From Pseudomonadota bacterium (GTDB lineage Bacteria; Pseudomonadota; Gammaproteobacteria; Pseudomonadales; Pseudomonadaceae), in NCBI GenBank assembly GCA_023388335.1, contig JAEWGL010000207.1:1-20376 (forward strand): a stretch of 20,376 nucleotides of DNA, in the 5' to 3' direction. Under the pieces are notes generated by a model that worked only from the letters and a program-made list of their open reading frames with translations, had not been told where the DNA came from and did not search any database. The translations under genes were made by a program, and so were the position numbers. Position 1 is the stretch's first letter; each line of letters begins with the position of its first letter. Of the stretch, positions 8,538 through 14,894 are shown in pieces.

Positions 8538-8657
8538 ATGAACATGCATAAAGTCATCTGGCAGGAAGGCATGCTGCTGCGACCGCAGCATTTCCAGCAG
8601 AACGATCGTTACTACGACAATCAGATGAAGTCGCGGATGCGAAGGTACCGCAGCTAA
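8538..8657 (+). pseudogene. tssK: 5' remnant of tssK (baseplate protein), truncated by a deletion
   Basis: Only 39 codons remain. The first 33 or so are a textbook TssK N-terminus (MHKVIWQEGMLLRPQHFQQN, then DRYYDNQMKSR), whereas a full TssK has about 445 residues. After residue 33 the resemblance stops and the frame ends at TAA 8655-8657. TssK links the T6SS baseplate to the membrane complex, so the loss of this gene and everything after it disables this locus. The break lies near 8630-8640, inside the next reading frame described below. Confidence 0.85.
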
Positions 8658-8791
8658 TGACCTCAGATAACGACGGATATCTGCCAACGATCGAAACGGA
8701 CCAATCCGAAGCCGTGTACGTCTTCTGGACCTGGCCGCAGATTTACGTCCCGCCAGGCGCAGATGACTATCAAAGGAGTCGCAACCGATGA
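8657..8791 (+). pseudogene. 3' tail of an unidentified gene fused to the tssK remnant
   Basis: A 44-codon frame starts at ATG 8657, sharing the A of the tssK stop (TAATG), and ends TGA at 8789-8791, overlapping the next ATG (ATGA). The same frame is open upstream into the tssK remnant, reading VADAKVPQL before that ATG. This suggests the C-terminal end of a longer protein cut off by the deletion. The residues include VYVFWTWPQIYVPPGADDY. I do not recognise the family. The tight ATGA link to the following gene and the T6SS setting make a secreted effector or effector-adaptor tail plausible, but this is inference. It could instead be a short translated gene. Confidence 0.4.
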
Positions 8792-9381
8792 CCGTGCAAC
8801 CTCTTGCCAAATTCACCACCAACAGCGTCACGGAGTCCCAGCTTCCCGTACCAATTTCCTGTGAGCATTTGTGGGCCGCCGGGCAGCGTCGAGCGATCAG
8901 TTTGCTGACAGTGGGCAAGCATTGTCCGATCAGGGGTAAATCTACTGAGCTGGTGGCCGATTTCAGCGTACGTGCCGCACGAATAGCCGCGGCCTACGCG
9001 CGTTTCTATCTGGAGCTGGAACCGGGCTGCAATCCGGCCTTGAAGGGCCGGTTCTACTGGATGGGACTGGCGGCGTTCGCGAGCAAGCAGGTCATGTGCG
9101 GACTGGATTTCATCAAGTCGGCCGAAAACTTCGTAAACAAAGGGGCAGTGCCGATTTCCACCGCAGATCGGGCGGCTTCTGCCCTCCAGGCGGCTGTGGA
9201 TGTACCGCTCAGCATTCCCAAGAAGTCGCTGGGGAAAGGAAATTTCTGGTTGTTCCAGGATATCTACGTCTGGCATTGGTTCTATGCCAACCATCCGGAT
9301 CAGTTTGAGACGTGCGCGGCCGAGCGGAACGCGGCGATGTACCCGGCCAAGGCGAAGGCGTCACTGGGGGAGATGCCCTGA
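8788..9381 (+). CDS. N-terminal piece of the broken gene, hypothetical protein
   Basis: 197-residue frame that would be annotated on its own. ATG 8788 is preceded by AAAGGAG at a good distance and overlaps the stop of the 8657 frame. It is rich in aromatic and helical segments (about 60-110, and 150-180 with WHWFYANHP). It ends at a TGA directly after GEMP, and the frame continues without further stops for another 44 codons, so the end is probably a nonsense mutation. Function unknown. Confidence 0.6.
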   Translation: MTVQPLAKFTTNSVTESQLPVPISCEHLWAAGQRRAISLLTVGKHCPIRGKSTELVADFSVRAARIAAAYARFYLELEPGCNPALKGRFYWMGLAAFASKQVMCGLDFIKSAENFVNKGAVPISTADRAASALQAAVDVPLSIPKKSLGKGNFWLFQDIYVWHWFYANHPDQFETCAAERNAAMYPAKAKASLGEMP

Positions 9382-9512
9382 TCGGCAGAGGTGTTGGGGA
9401 TGATTAACAATTTTGGAATAACTGAGTATGTGAAGGAAGGGTTTCAGAGCATCGCCGCACTTGAGGCAGCGAGCGATGAAAATAAGAAAGAAGCGATGAA
9501 TTTACGTCCCTC

Positions 9513-9833
9513 ATGAATATTGCTGACCATGAGCAGCGCATGATCCTTCAACCGCTGATCTATGAGGATGTTCTATTCAGGGGGGTGCTGACAGTCCAGC
9601 AGAAAATGGAATTTATTCCTGGCATTCCCAAGCGGCTGGCTGCTTTTAGTACGGCCTGTGATGTAGAGGATGAAAAACTCAAGGTGCAAATGGAGGAGGG
9701 GGATTTATACAATGAAAATCATAGAATGGAATTTATCGGGAAAATTGCTGAGCGATATCATGAGTTGATGGCTGACGAGGCGGTATACATGAAATCAGAG
9801 ATCGCCTCAATCGCATCCTGGGCTAGTTGTTAA
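9513..9833 (+). CDS. C-terminal piece of the broken gene, hypothetical protein
   Basis: 106-residue frame whose ATG overlaps the stop of the preceding 38-codon frame (9400-9516) as ATGA. It opens with NIADHEQRMILQPLIYED and is mostly helical and charged, without a signal peptide. It is AT-richer than the core genes. Because the preceding frame runs straight into it after a small indel, it is best read as the downstream part of one gene. Alone its function is unknown. Its stop overlaps the lipoprotein start (TAATG). Confidence 0.5.
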   Translation: MNIADHEQRMILQPLIYEDVLFRGVLTVQQKMEFIPGIPKRLAAFSTACDVEDEKLKVQMEEGDLYNENHRMEFIGKIAERYHELMADEAVYMKSEIASIASWASC

Positions 9834-10693
9834 TGAGGACTGTCTTGGGTTTTATTTTTTTATTATTGGCGGGCTGCGGAGAGGAGCGTGAGATGGTTGT
9901 AGAACTGCTACTGGGTCACAGTGTGCAAGAGTTATTGGATAAGAGTCCTGTCAAGATTTCGAGTGATTGTTCAGAGCGCTTGGGCCTCTGCTATCATGAT
10001 TTTGATTTTCCTTTCTCTAGTGCGGCATTACCGGTCGTATCTATCCGCACTGAGCACACTACCTTGAATCTCGATCATGTTGTGGCTTTCAGTGTTCTCG
10101 ATAATGATAAGCGGATTCAAGGCAGGCTAGAGTCTGTTCGGCTAACGCTGAGAGGAGTGCCAAGCCGCAGCGACGTGCCGGTGGCTAAGCAATTCGCCTA
10201 CGGCATAATCCATAAGATCCTGGACACCGGCTGGGCGAAGTATGTTTTTCCTGATGAACCACGAATCGCCGGAAGAGAGTCGGTGAATTTGCCGGACTGT
10301 CGCAAGGTATTCGGTTACCACGTTTTGGTGCATCCGTGCTTCGATCCTCTCTATGAAATGTCAGATCAGCAATGGCTAGGCGCCGACAGTTTTTACAACT
10401 GGTATTTTTACAGAGATGGTTACTACCTGAGATTCAAGGCATGGCGGTCGAGGGACCAGAGGGACCCTCCTGGACAGGCAAGCTATCTATTTAATGTTGA
10501 AGTGAAATCAGAGCAGGAGTTCTGGTTGTTGCATTTTAAAAATGAAGATAAAGTTCAGTGGAAGGCGCTCTTGCCTGCGTTGTTGGAAAAGTACCGCCTC
10601 CGCCGCGAGGAGATAGAAACCCAAGTCGAACGGACAGGTATCGAGATCAATAGATCGTATCAGGATCCACCGATTTCTGCGCTCGAGCACTAA
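9833..10693 (+). CDS. Orphan lipoprotein, possible periplasmic immunity protein
   Basis: 286 residues. The signal peptide RTVLGFIFLLLAGC ends in lipobox LAGC with lipidated C15, followed by GEER, so it is likely exported and anchored facing the periplasm. Mature part: a cysteine pair around SSDCSERLGLCYHDF, a second cysteine pair in PDCRKVFGYHVLVHPCF and an aromatic stretch SFYNWYFYRDGYYLRF. I do not recognise the family. ATG 9833 is chosen because it overlaps the stop of the broken gene (TAATG) and opens directly into the signal; TTG 9827 is less likely. Codon use is AT-rich. Position after the T6SS debris and translational coupling suggest a lipoprotein immunity factor like those paired with T6SS lipases; this is inference. 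Confidence 0.65.
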   Translation: MRTVLGFIFLLLAGCGEEREMVVELLLGHSVQELLDKSPVKISSDCSERLGLCYHDFDFPFSSAALPVVSIRTEHTTLNLDHVVAFSVLDNDKRIQGRLESVRLTLRGVPSRSDVPVAKQFAYGIIHKILDTGWAKYVFPDEPRIAGRESVNLPDCRKVFGYHVLVHPCFDPLYEMSDQQWLGADSFYNWYFYRDGYYLRFKAWRSRDQRDPPGQASYLFNVEVKSEQEFWLLHFKNEDKVQWKALLPALLEKYRLRREEIETQVERTGIEINRSYQDPPISALEH

Positions 10694-10904
10694 AGCGCTG
10701 TCATTATGTTGAGGTGGGCCAAGAGGCACTTTGTTATTCCGCTGTTCGGAGCTACCTGCGCACGCCAGAAAGCGGACGTCCTCTAAGAGTTAACCTGTAG
10801 TGGCAACGTTTAAGATGGAAGCTGCCTGTAGGACCCGTCTGTCGTTTCAGTCAGATGCATCCGGCAGACAGATGAATCGTGGTAGTGCTACGGTTCAATT
10901 GCTC

Positions 10905-10920
10905 AGGAATAATAATTCCT
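10905..10920. promoter_or_regulatory. 16-bp palindrome upstream of the riboflavin synthase paralogue
   Basis: AGGAAT and ATTCCT are perfect arms around AATA. The palindrome lies about 13 bases before a possible -10 box (TATACA at 10933-10938) and 36 bases before the ATG at 10957, a typical operator position. No FMN riboswitch (RFN) is recognisable between 10694 and 10956; that stretch holds no other gene. Confidence 0.35.
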
Positions 10921-10956
10921 TAACCCCGTCTCTATACAATGTCGCGAGTGATTTGC

Positions 10957-11577
10957 ATGTATACAGGGCTAATTCAAGAGATCGGACACATAGTTTTAAT
11001 AAATAAAAGGGAAGGTGTTTCCAGGATCTCCGTTGACGCCTCAAAAAAATTTCTCTCAGGACTGCGGGTAGGCAGCAGTATCGCGCTAAATGGTATTTGC
11101 CTAAGTGTCACGAAAGTAACAGAATATTATTTCTGCTTGGACGTTACTGAGGCAACAGCTTTCATTACCAACCTCAAAGATTCAAGCATACATGATCGCG
11201 TCAACCTGGAGAGGTCGGCGGTGGCTGGCGGGGAGGTGGGTGGCCACCTGACCGCGGGACATATCGATGGAACGGGCCGTATAACAGCAATCACTCAGCT
11301 AGGCGAGGCGATTGAGCTGTTAATAACGGTGCCGGATGAGATCATGAGATACGTCTTCGCCAAAGGCTTTCTCGCAGTTAACGGGGCAAGCCTTACCGTT
11401 GCCACCGTCGTAATGGAGGAGCGCACATTGACGTTCAACCTCATACCTGAGACGTTGCGGCAGACCACTTTTTCTTCGGCAAAAGTTGGAGACAGTGTCA
11501 ATATTGAAGTGGAACCCTCGACAAGAGTGTTGGTTGATACTCTGCGCCGAAATCTACCGTCCTTGATTTTGCATTAG
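10957..11577 (+). CDS. ribE: Riboflavin synthase alpha chain, orphan paralogue
   Basis: Riboflavin synthase dismutates two 6,7-dimethyl-8-ribityllumazines to riboflavin and a pyrimidine. 206 residues (E. coli enzyme 213) with the two tandem lumazine-binding barrels: MYTGLIQEIG, LNGICLSV and GGHLTAGHI in the first; KGFLAVNGASLTV and LIPETLRQTT in the second. The catalytic-region Cys of the CLTV motif, both His of GGHxxxGH and the Ser of GxSLTV are kept. In the first barrel the usual ET pair is EA, and F2 is Y. It resembles the E. coli type. The ATG at 10957 is chosen because MYTG is the family start; GAGTGA stands six bases upstream. No ribD, ribA or ribH is next to it, so it is a stand-alone copy, in AT-richer DNA than the flanks. 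Confidence 0.88.
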   Translation: MYTGLIQEIGHIVLINKREGVSRISVDASKKFLSGLRVGSSIALNGICLSVTKVTEYYFCLDVTEATAFITNLKDSSIHDRVNLERSAVAGGEVGGHLTAGHIDGTGRITAITQLGEAIELLITVPDEIMRYVFAKGFLAVNGASLTVATVVMEERTLTFNLIPETLRQTTFSSAKVGDSVNIEVEPSTRVLVDTLRRNLPSLILH

Positions 11578-11761
11578 CGAAAGATTTCATAAAGCGTACG
11601 GCTGCCAGGGGTGGGCGGCGCCTGGCGTCGTCGTTGCCCCGTCGCGACTCAGTAGGCCGCGATAATCGATTCCGCGCGACAGCGGCGCTGACCCTCGATC
11701 CGCAGAGATGAGAGGCCATCCTTCCTCCGCTCCTTCGATGTGAAAAATTCGTTAACTATTT

Positions 11762-11779
11762 GCCTGCAGAGGCTTTTTT
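11762..11779 (+). terminator. Weak terminator-like hairpin in the riboflavin synthase-receptor gap
   Basis: GCCT-GCAG-AGGC followed by six T. The stem has only four pairs, so termination is uncertain. The gap 11578-11915 (338 bases) otherwise holds an inverted repeat GTGAAAAA / TTTTTCAC (11740-11747, 11775-11782) and the Fur-like box; I see no gene in it. Confidence 0.3.
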
Positions 11780-11799
11780 CACAGTAAATAATCTGACAC

Positions 11800-11818
11800 A
11801 CTAATGCGAACGATTATC
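11800..11818. promoter_or_regulatory. Fur-box-like operator of the siderophore receptor
   Basis: ACTAATGCGAACGATTATC matches 13 of 19 positions of the Fur consensus GATAATGATAATCATTATC, with the right half (ATTATC) perfect. It lies about 100 bases before the receptor start, as expected for iron-repressed uptake genes. Confidence 0.65.
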
Positions 11819-11901
11819 AAAAATAGTCGCATCTGCATCAGTGTCTGCATCTCTACGCAGGCGCTTCGGCTTGTTTCTCGCCACCGCCCACCCACCTGCT
11901 G

Positions 11902-11918
11902 TAGGAGAATTCTGCGTG
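11902..11918 (+). promoter_or_regulatory. Ribosome binding site deciding the GTG start of the receptor
   Basis: TAGGAG (11902-11907) lies eight bases before GTG 11916. The codons after this GTG encode a good signal peptide, whereas the frame upstream (back to GTG 11841) encodes an arginine-rich stretch that does not fit. Confidence 0.75.
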
Positions 11919-14087
11919 CATCCGTTCTGGCCTCATACCCTCGCCGTTGCCATTGCCTTGGCAAGCGCCTCACCCTTTGTGCTTGCGCAGGAGGCGTCGG
12001 ATACCCCCACCGCGGAAACGTCCAGTGCCCCGGCAAGCGATGAGCAGGCGATGGTCCTGGGCCCGGTGAGCATCAGTTCCAGCCAGTTGGGTACCACCAC
12101 CGAGGGGACGGGCTCGTACACCACCGGGGCCATGCAGACCGCGACCAAGTTGCCGCTGTCGATGCGCGAGACCCCGCAAGCGGTGACGGTGATCACCCGC
12201 CAGCGCATGGACGACCAGGCCATGACCAGTGTCAACGACGTGGTCAAGGCCACGCCAGGGCTGTTCCTCAGCCAGTCCAGCGGGCCGGGCCATCAGACCT
12301 ACAGCTCGCGCGGCTTCGATATCGACAACATCATGTACGACGGCCTGCCTAGCTCTTACCAAGGCTGGACCGTGGGCGCCCAGCCCAACCTGGCGATGTT
12401 CGACCGGGTCGAGGTGATCCGCGGTGCGACCGGCCTGGTCACAGGCTCGGGCAACCCGTCGGCCGCCATCAACATGGTGCGCAAGCGTCCAACTGCCGAA
12501 CCGCAGGTGACGCTGACCGGCGCGGCGGGTAGCTGGGATGACTACCGGGGTGAGATCGACGCCTCGAGCGCGTTGAACGACAGCGGTACCCTGCGCGGGC
12601 GTGTGGTGGGCTCCTACCGCGACGCGAACAGTTTCCGTGACAAGGAAGAACAGGACCACGGGCTGTTCTATGCGGTGGGCGAGGCCGACCTGGGCGAAGA
12701 CACCACGGCCACCCTGGGCTTCTCGCGCCAGGAAGACCAGACCAACTTCTTCTGGGGCGGCCTGCCCATCGGTACCGATGGCCGTCACCTGGACTTGCCG
12801 CGCTCCACCTACCCAGGCACCGATTGGGAAAACAAGGAGCAAGCGATCAACACCGTGTTCGGCGAGGTGAAGCACCGTTTCGCCAACGACTGGACCCTGC
12901 AACTGTCGGCCTCCAAGGCTGCGCAGGACGCCTTGTTCTCCGGCACCTACCTGTCGCGCTACAACGGCCCGCTGGAAACCACCGCCTACCAGGCGCGGCA
13001 CGAGGAAGACCAGACGGCCTACGATGTGTTCGCCAGCGGCCCGGTGCAAGCCTTTGGCCGTACCCATGAAGTGGTGGTCGGCACCAGCCGCCGCGAGTAC
13101 GACATGACCACCAAGACCTACAGCCCCTACACGCTGGGACTGCCCATCGGTGCGCCCAAGCCTGACTTCGTGCGTGACAGCACCAGTCATGAGGTCACCA
13201 CCCAGGATGGGGTCTACCTGACCACGCGCCTGAGCCTGGCCGACCCCTTGAAGTTGATCCTGGGTGGTCGCCTGGACTGGTACGAGTATGACAATCGCTC
13301 GGGGGAAGGGGACTACAAGATCACGCGCAATGTCACGCGCTACGCCGGGTTGATCTATGACCTGAACGACACCTACTCGGTCTATGCCAGCTATACCGAC
13401 ATCTTCACGCCACAAACCTCGAAAGACCTCGGCGGCAAGGTGCTCGAACCAATCGTGGGCGAAAACTACGAAGTCGGTATCAAGGGCGAGTACTTCGATG
13501 GTGCCCTCAACGCCAGCCTGGCGGTGTTCCAGATCGACCAGAAAAACCGTGCCAGCCGCGCCGACAACCAGGCCGGCTGCCCGGTGCTCACCTGCTACGA
13601 TGCGTCCGGACTGGTGCGCAGCCAAGGCCTGGATCTGGAACTGCAAGGCGCCCTGACCGAGCGCTGGCAGGTGGGGGCGGGTTACACCTACACCCGCGCC
13701 CGCTACCTCAAGGACGAGAACCCGGCTAACGAGAACCAGCGGTTCACCCCCGACCAGCCCGAGCATCTGTTCAAGCTCTCCACCGTCTACCGCCTGCAGG
13801 GGCCGCTGGAGAAGCTGCGTGTCGGCGGCAGCGTCTACTGGCAGAGCCGGATGTACAACGATGTGGCGATCACCGATGGCAGCTACCGCATCCAGCAGGG
13901 CAGCTACGCGGTGGCCGACCTGATGGCGGGGTATGAAGTGAACAAGCACCTCGACCTGCAACTCAACGCCAATAACATCTTCGACCGTGTCTACTACTCG
14001 TCGATTGGTTCCGATGTGACGTGGGGTTCTACCGACACCTACGGCAATCCGCGCAGCTACATGCTGACGGCGAAGTACAGGTTCTGA
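11916..14087 (+). CDS. FhuE-like TonB-dependent siderophore receptor
   Basis: Outer-membrane receptor for ferric siderophores, energised by TonB-ExbB-ExbD. 723 residues. Signal peptide 1-24 (cleavage VLA-QE), a possible TonB-box segment near 48-55 (MVLGPVSIS), the plug domain (about 65-205; LPLSMRETPQAVTVITRQRM, and VEVIRGATGLVTGSGNPSAA) and a 22-strand barrel ending in the canonical aromatic (YRF). The plug and barrel closely resemble E. coli FhuE (coprogen/rhodotorulic acid, hydroxamates): WGGLP, GNPSAAINMVRKR, MPxYxL-type ending. There is no N-terminal STN signalling domain, so it is not an FpvA-like transducer, and no sigma/anti-sigma pair adjoins it. A Fur-like box precedes it. The substrate is inferred; ferrioxamine or another hydroxamate is possible. 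Codon use is high-GC like the core. Confidence 0.9.
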   Translation: MHPFWPHTLAVAIALASASPFVLAQEASDTPTAETSSAPASDEQAMVLGPVSISSSQLGTTTEGTGSYTTGAMQTATKLPLSMRETPQAVTVITRQRMDDQAMTSVNDVVKATPGLFLSQSSGPGHQTYSSRGFDIDNIMYDGLPSSYQGWTVGAQPNLAMFDRVEVIRGATGLVTGSGNPSAAINMVRKRPTAEPQVTLTGAAGSWDDYRGEIDASSALNDSGTLRGRVVGSYRDANSFRDKEEQDHGLFYAVGEADLGEDTTATLGFSRQEDQTNFFWGGLPIGTDGRHLDLPRSTYPGTDWENKEQAINTVFGEVKHRFANDWTLQLSASKAAQDALFSGTYLSRYNGPLETTAYQARHEEDQTAYDVFASGPVQAFGRTHEVVVGTSRREYDMTTKTYSPYTLGLPIGAPKPDFVRDSTSHEVTTQDGVYLTTRLSLADPLKLILGGRLDWYEYDNRSGEGDYKITRNVTRYAGLIYDLNDTYSVYASYTDIFTPQTSKDLGGKVLEPIVGENYEVGIKGEYFDGALNASLAVFQIDQKNRASRADNQAGCPVLTCYDASGLVRSQGLDLELQGALTERWQVGAGYTYTRARYLKDENPANENQRFTPDQPEHLFKLSTVYRLQGPLEKLRVGGSVYWQSRMYNDVAITDGSYRIQQGSYAVADLMAGYEVNKHLDLQLNANNIFDRVYYSSIGSDVTWGSTDTYGNPRSYMLTAKYRF

Positions 14088-14108
14088 GCCGATAACAGAG
14101 CCAGGACC

Positions 14109-14168
14109 GGACTACAGAGCGGCGAAAATCGAGGAAAAACTTCAGACTTTCCTTATTCTCTGTAGTCC
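14109..14168. repeat. 11-bp perfect inverted repeat behind the receptor gene
   Basis: GGACTACAGAG (14109-14119) and CTCTGTAGTCC (14158-14168) are exact reverse complements 38 bases apart. A second pair, GGAAA (14133-14137) and TTTCC (14148-14152), nests inside, so the RNA could form a two-tier hairpin. It begins 22 bases after the receptor stop. Terminator, structured RNA or the ends of a tiny mobile remnant are all possible. Confidence 0.5.
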
Positions 14169-14234
14169 ATCTCCCAATCATACTGCCGCGGCCTCTAAAG
14201 CATTGCGGTGGTCCTCCTGGCGCTCTAGTCTCGG

Positions 14235-14264
14235 CCGGTCGTTGCCAATTCAACGACCGGTTTT
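14235..14264 (+). terminator. Rho-independent terminator
   Basis: CCGGTCGTTG (14235-14244) pairs perfectly with CAACGACCGG (14251-14260) around CCAATT and is followed by TTTT. It ends transcription from the receptor side. The gap 14088-14465 (378 bases) also contains the palindrome GCCACAT-GT-ATGTGGC (14282-14297) and no credible gene. Confidence 0.75.
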
Positions 14265-14407
14265 GACAGACCGTTCCGTTGGCCACATGTATGTGGCGCT
14301 GGGCCTCAGCGACAGCAGGGATGATAGCGTGAGCACGAAACAGACGGCGGGCAATGACCTCGCATCTGCGAGCGAAACCGATCCAGGGTCCATCAGCGCA
14401 TAGACCA

Positions 14408-14435
14408 ATGCTGCCCCTGATCTAGAGGGCAGCAT
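14408..14435. terminator. Hairpin downstream of the DUF2388 gene
   Basis: ATGCTGCCC (14408-14416) and GGGCAGCAT (14427-14435) pair perfectly around ten bases. It lies 30 bases beyond the stop of the minus-strand DUF2388 gene. Neither strand has a T run, so termination is possible but not certain. Confidence 0.45.
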
Positions 14436-14465
14436 CGCGGGCAAACGCTGTGCGTACGCATGGCT

Positions 14466-14783
14466 CTAGCGACCAGCCGGTTTTACGTCTTGCGCGAGAA
14501 TGGCCTTGGCCAATTCTTCGTCATTCTCCTGAATGCCGGGGTTGTCGTGGCGCACCTGCTGCAGCGCCGATTCGACGTAGGCGCTCCTGATCGCGCCACC
14601 GCTGGCGACGAAGCTGGAGAGGTCATCGTGAGCCGGCATGACCATCTTGTCGTCCTTGAACGTCGAGTACAGCGACGCGGAAACCCCTGCCGAGGTAGCC
14701 ACATCCCTGGCGCGGACATCGGCCATGGCAGAGCCCACGGGCAGGCACATCAATAAGGCAGGAACGATCAGTATGTGACGCAT
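14466..14783 (-). CDS. DUF2388 exported protein
   Basis: 105 residues. Cleavable signal peptide (RHILIVPALLMCLPVGSAMA, cut after AMA at about residue 20), then the DUF2388 pattern: ATSAGVSASLYSTFKDD, DDLSSFVASGGAIRSA, ESALQQVR and AKAILAQ. Members are small, Pseudomonas-restricted, often in tandem copies, and of unknown function; only one copy is here. The second of two adjacent ATGs is preferred because GGAGGA then stands seven bases upstream; the first (14786) would leave four. Location is probably periplasmic. It is transcribed away from the receptor and lies between it and the UvrA-like gene. Confidence 0.85.
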   Translation of the reverse strand: MRHILIVPALLMCLPVGSAMADVRARDVATSAGVSASLYSTFKDDKMVMPAHDDLSSFVASGGAIRSAYVESALQQVRHDNPGIQENDEELAKAILAQDVKPAGR

Positions 14784-14894
14784 CATGGAGTCCTCCAGGA
14801 GCGTGAAGCCAAAGGGGTGATACCACACACTGCTTATGATGCGCCGCGTCCGCCAGGAGTTCCCGTGGATAGCTGCTCCAGCCTGTGTTCCACG

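Larger units (their letters stand above)
8788..9833 (+). pseudogene. Broken gene: one in-frame stop and one frameshift in a ~348-residue protein
   Basis: Three pieces belong together. The frame from 8788 ends at TGA 9379-9381 after GEMP. The same frame continues from 9382 as SAEVLGMINNFGITEY and stops at 9514. The rest (9513-9833) is in another frame. Reading TGG for TGA gives GEMPWSAEVL; removing two bases (or adding one) near 9500-9510 gives an uninterrupted join, for example AMNYVLMNIADHEQRM. The restored protein would have about 348 residues, be cytoplasmic and lack a signal peptide. Its features (GRFYWMGLAAFASKQV, GNFWLFQDIYVWHWFYANHP, IADHEQRMILQPLIY) recall a Pseudomonas family I associate with T6SS effector loci, sometimes labelled DUF2515; that name is a weak recollection. 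It starts by ATGA overlap and ends by TAATG overlap with its neighbours. Confidence 0.65.

Noticed and set aside
5926..8657. A functional T6SS
   Set aside because: Sheath, tube, ClpV, TssL, TssM and most of TssK are absent from the window and sfa lacks its ATP-binding half.
9379..9381. TGA as a selenocysteine codon
   Set aside because: No SECIS-like hairpin is evident and a second lesion lies 120 bases downstream, so a nonsense mutation is simpler.
10694..10956. FMN riboswitch before the riboflavin synthase
   Set aside because: The conserved RFN blocks are not recognisable in this stretch.
11970..13961. 663-codon open frame on the minus strand inside the siderophore receptor gene
   Set aside because: It is antisense to a gene with clear motifs throughout, and its composition (His, Val, Gly, Arg-rich) is typical of shadow frames in GC-rich DNA.
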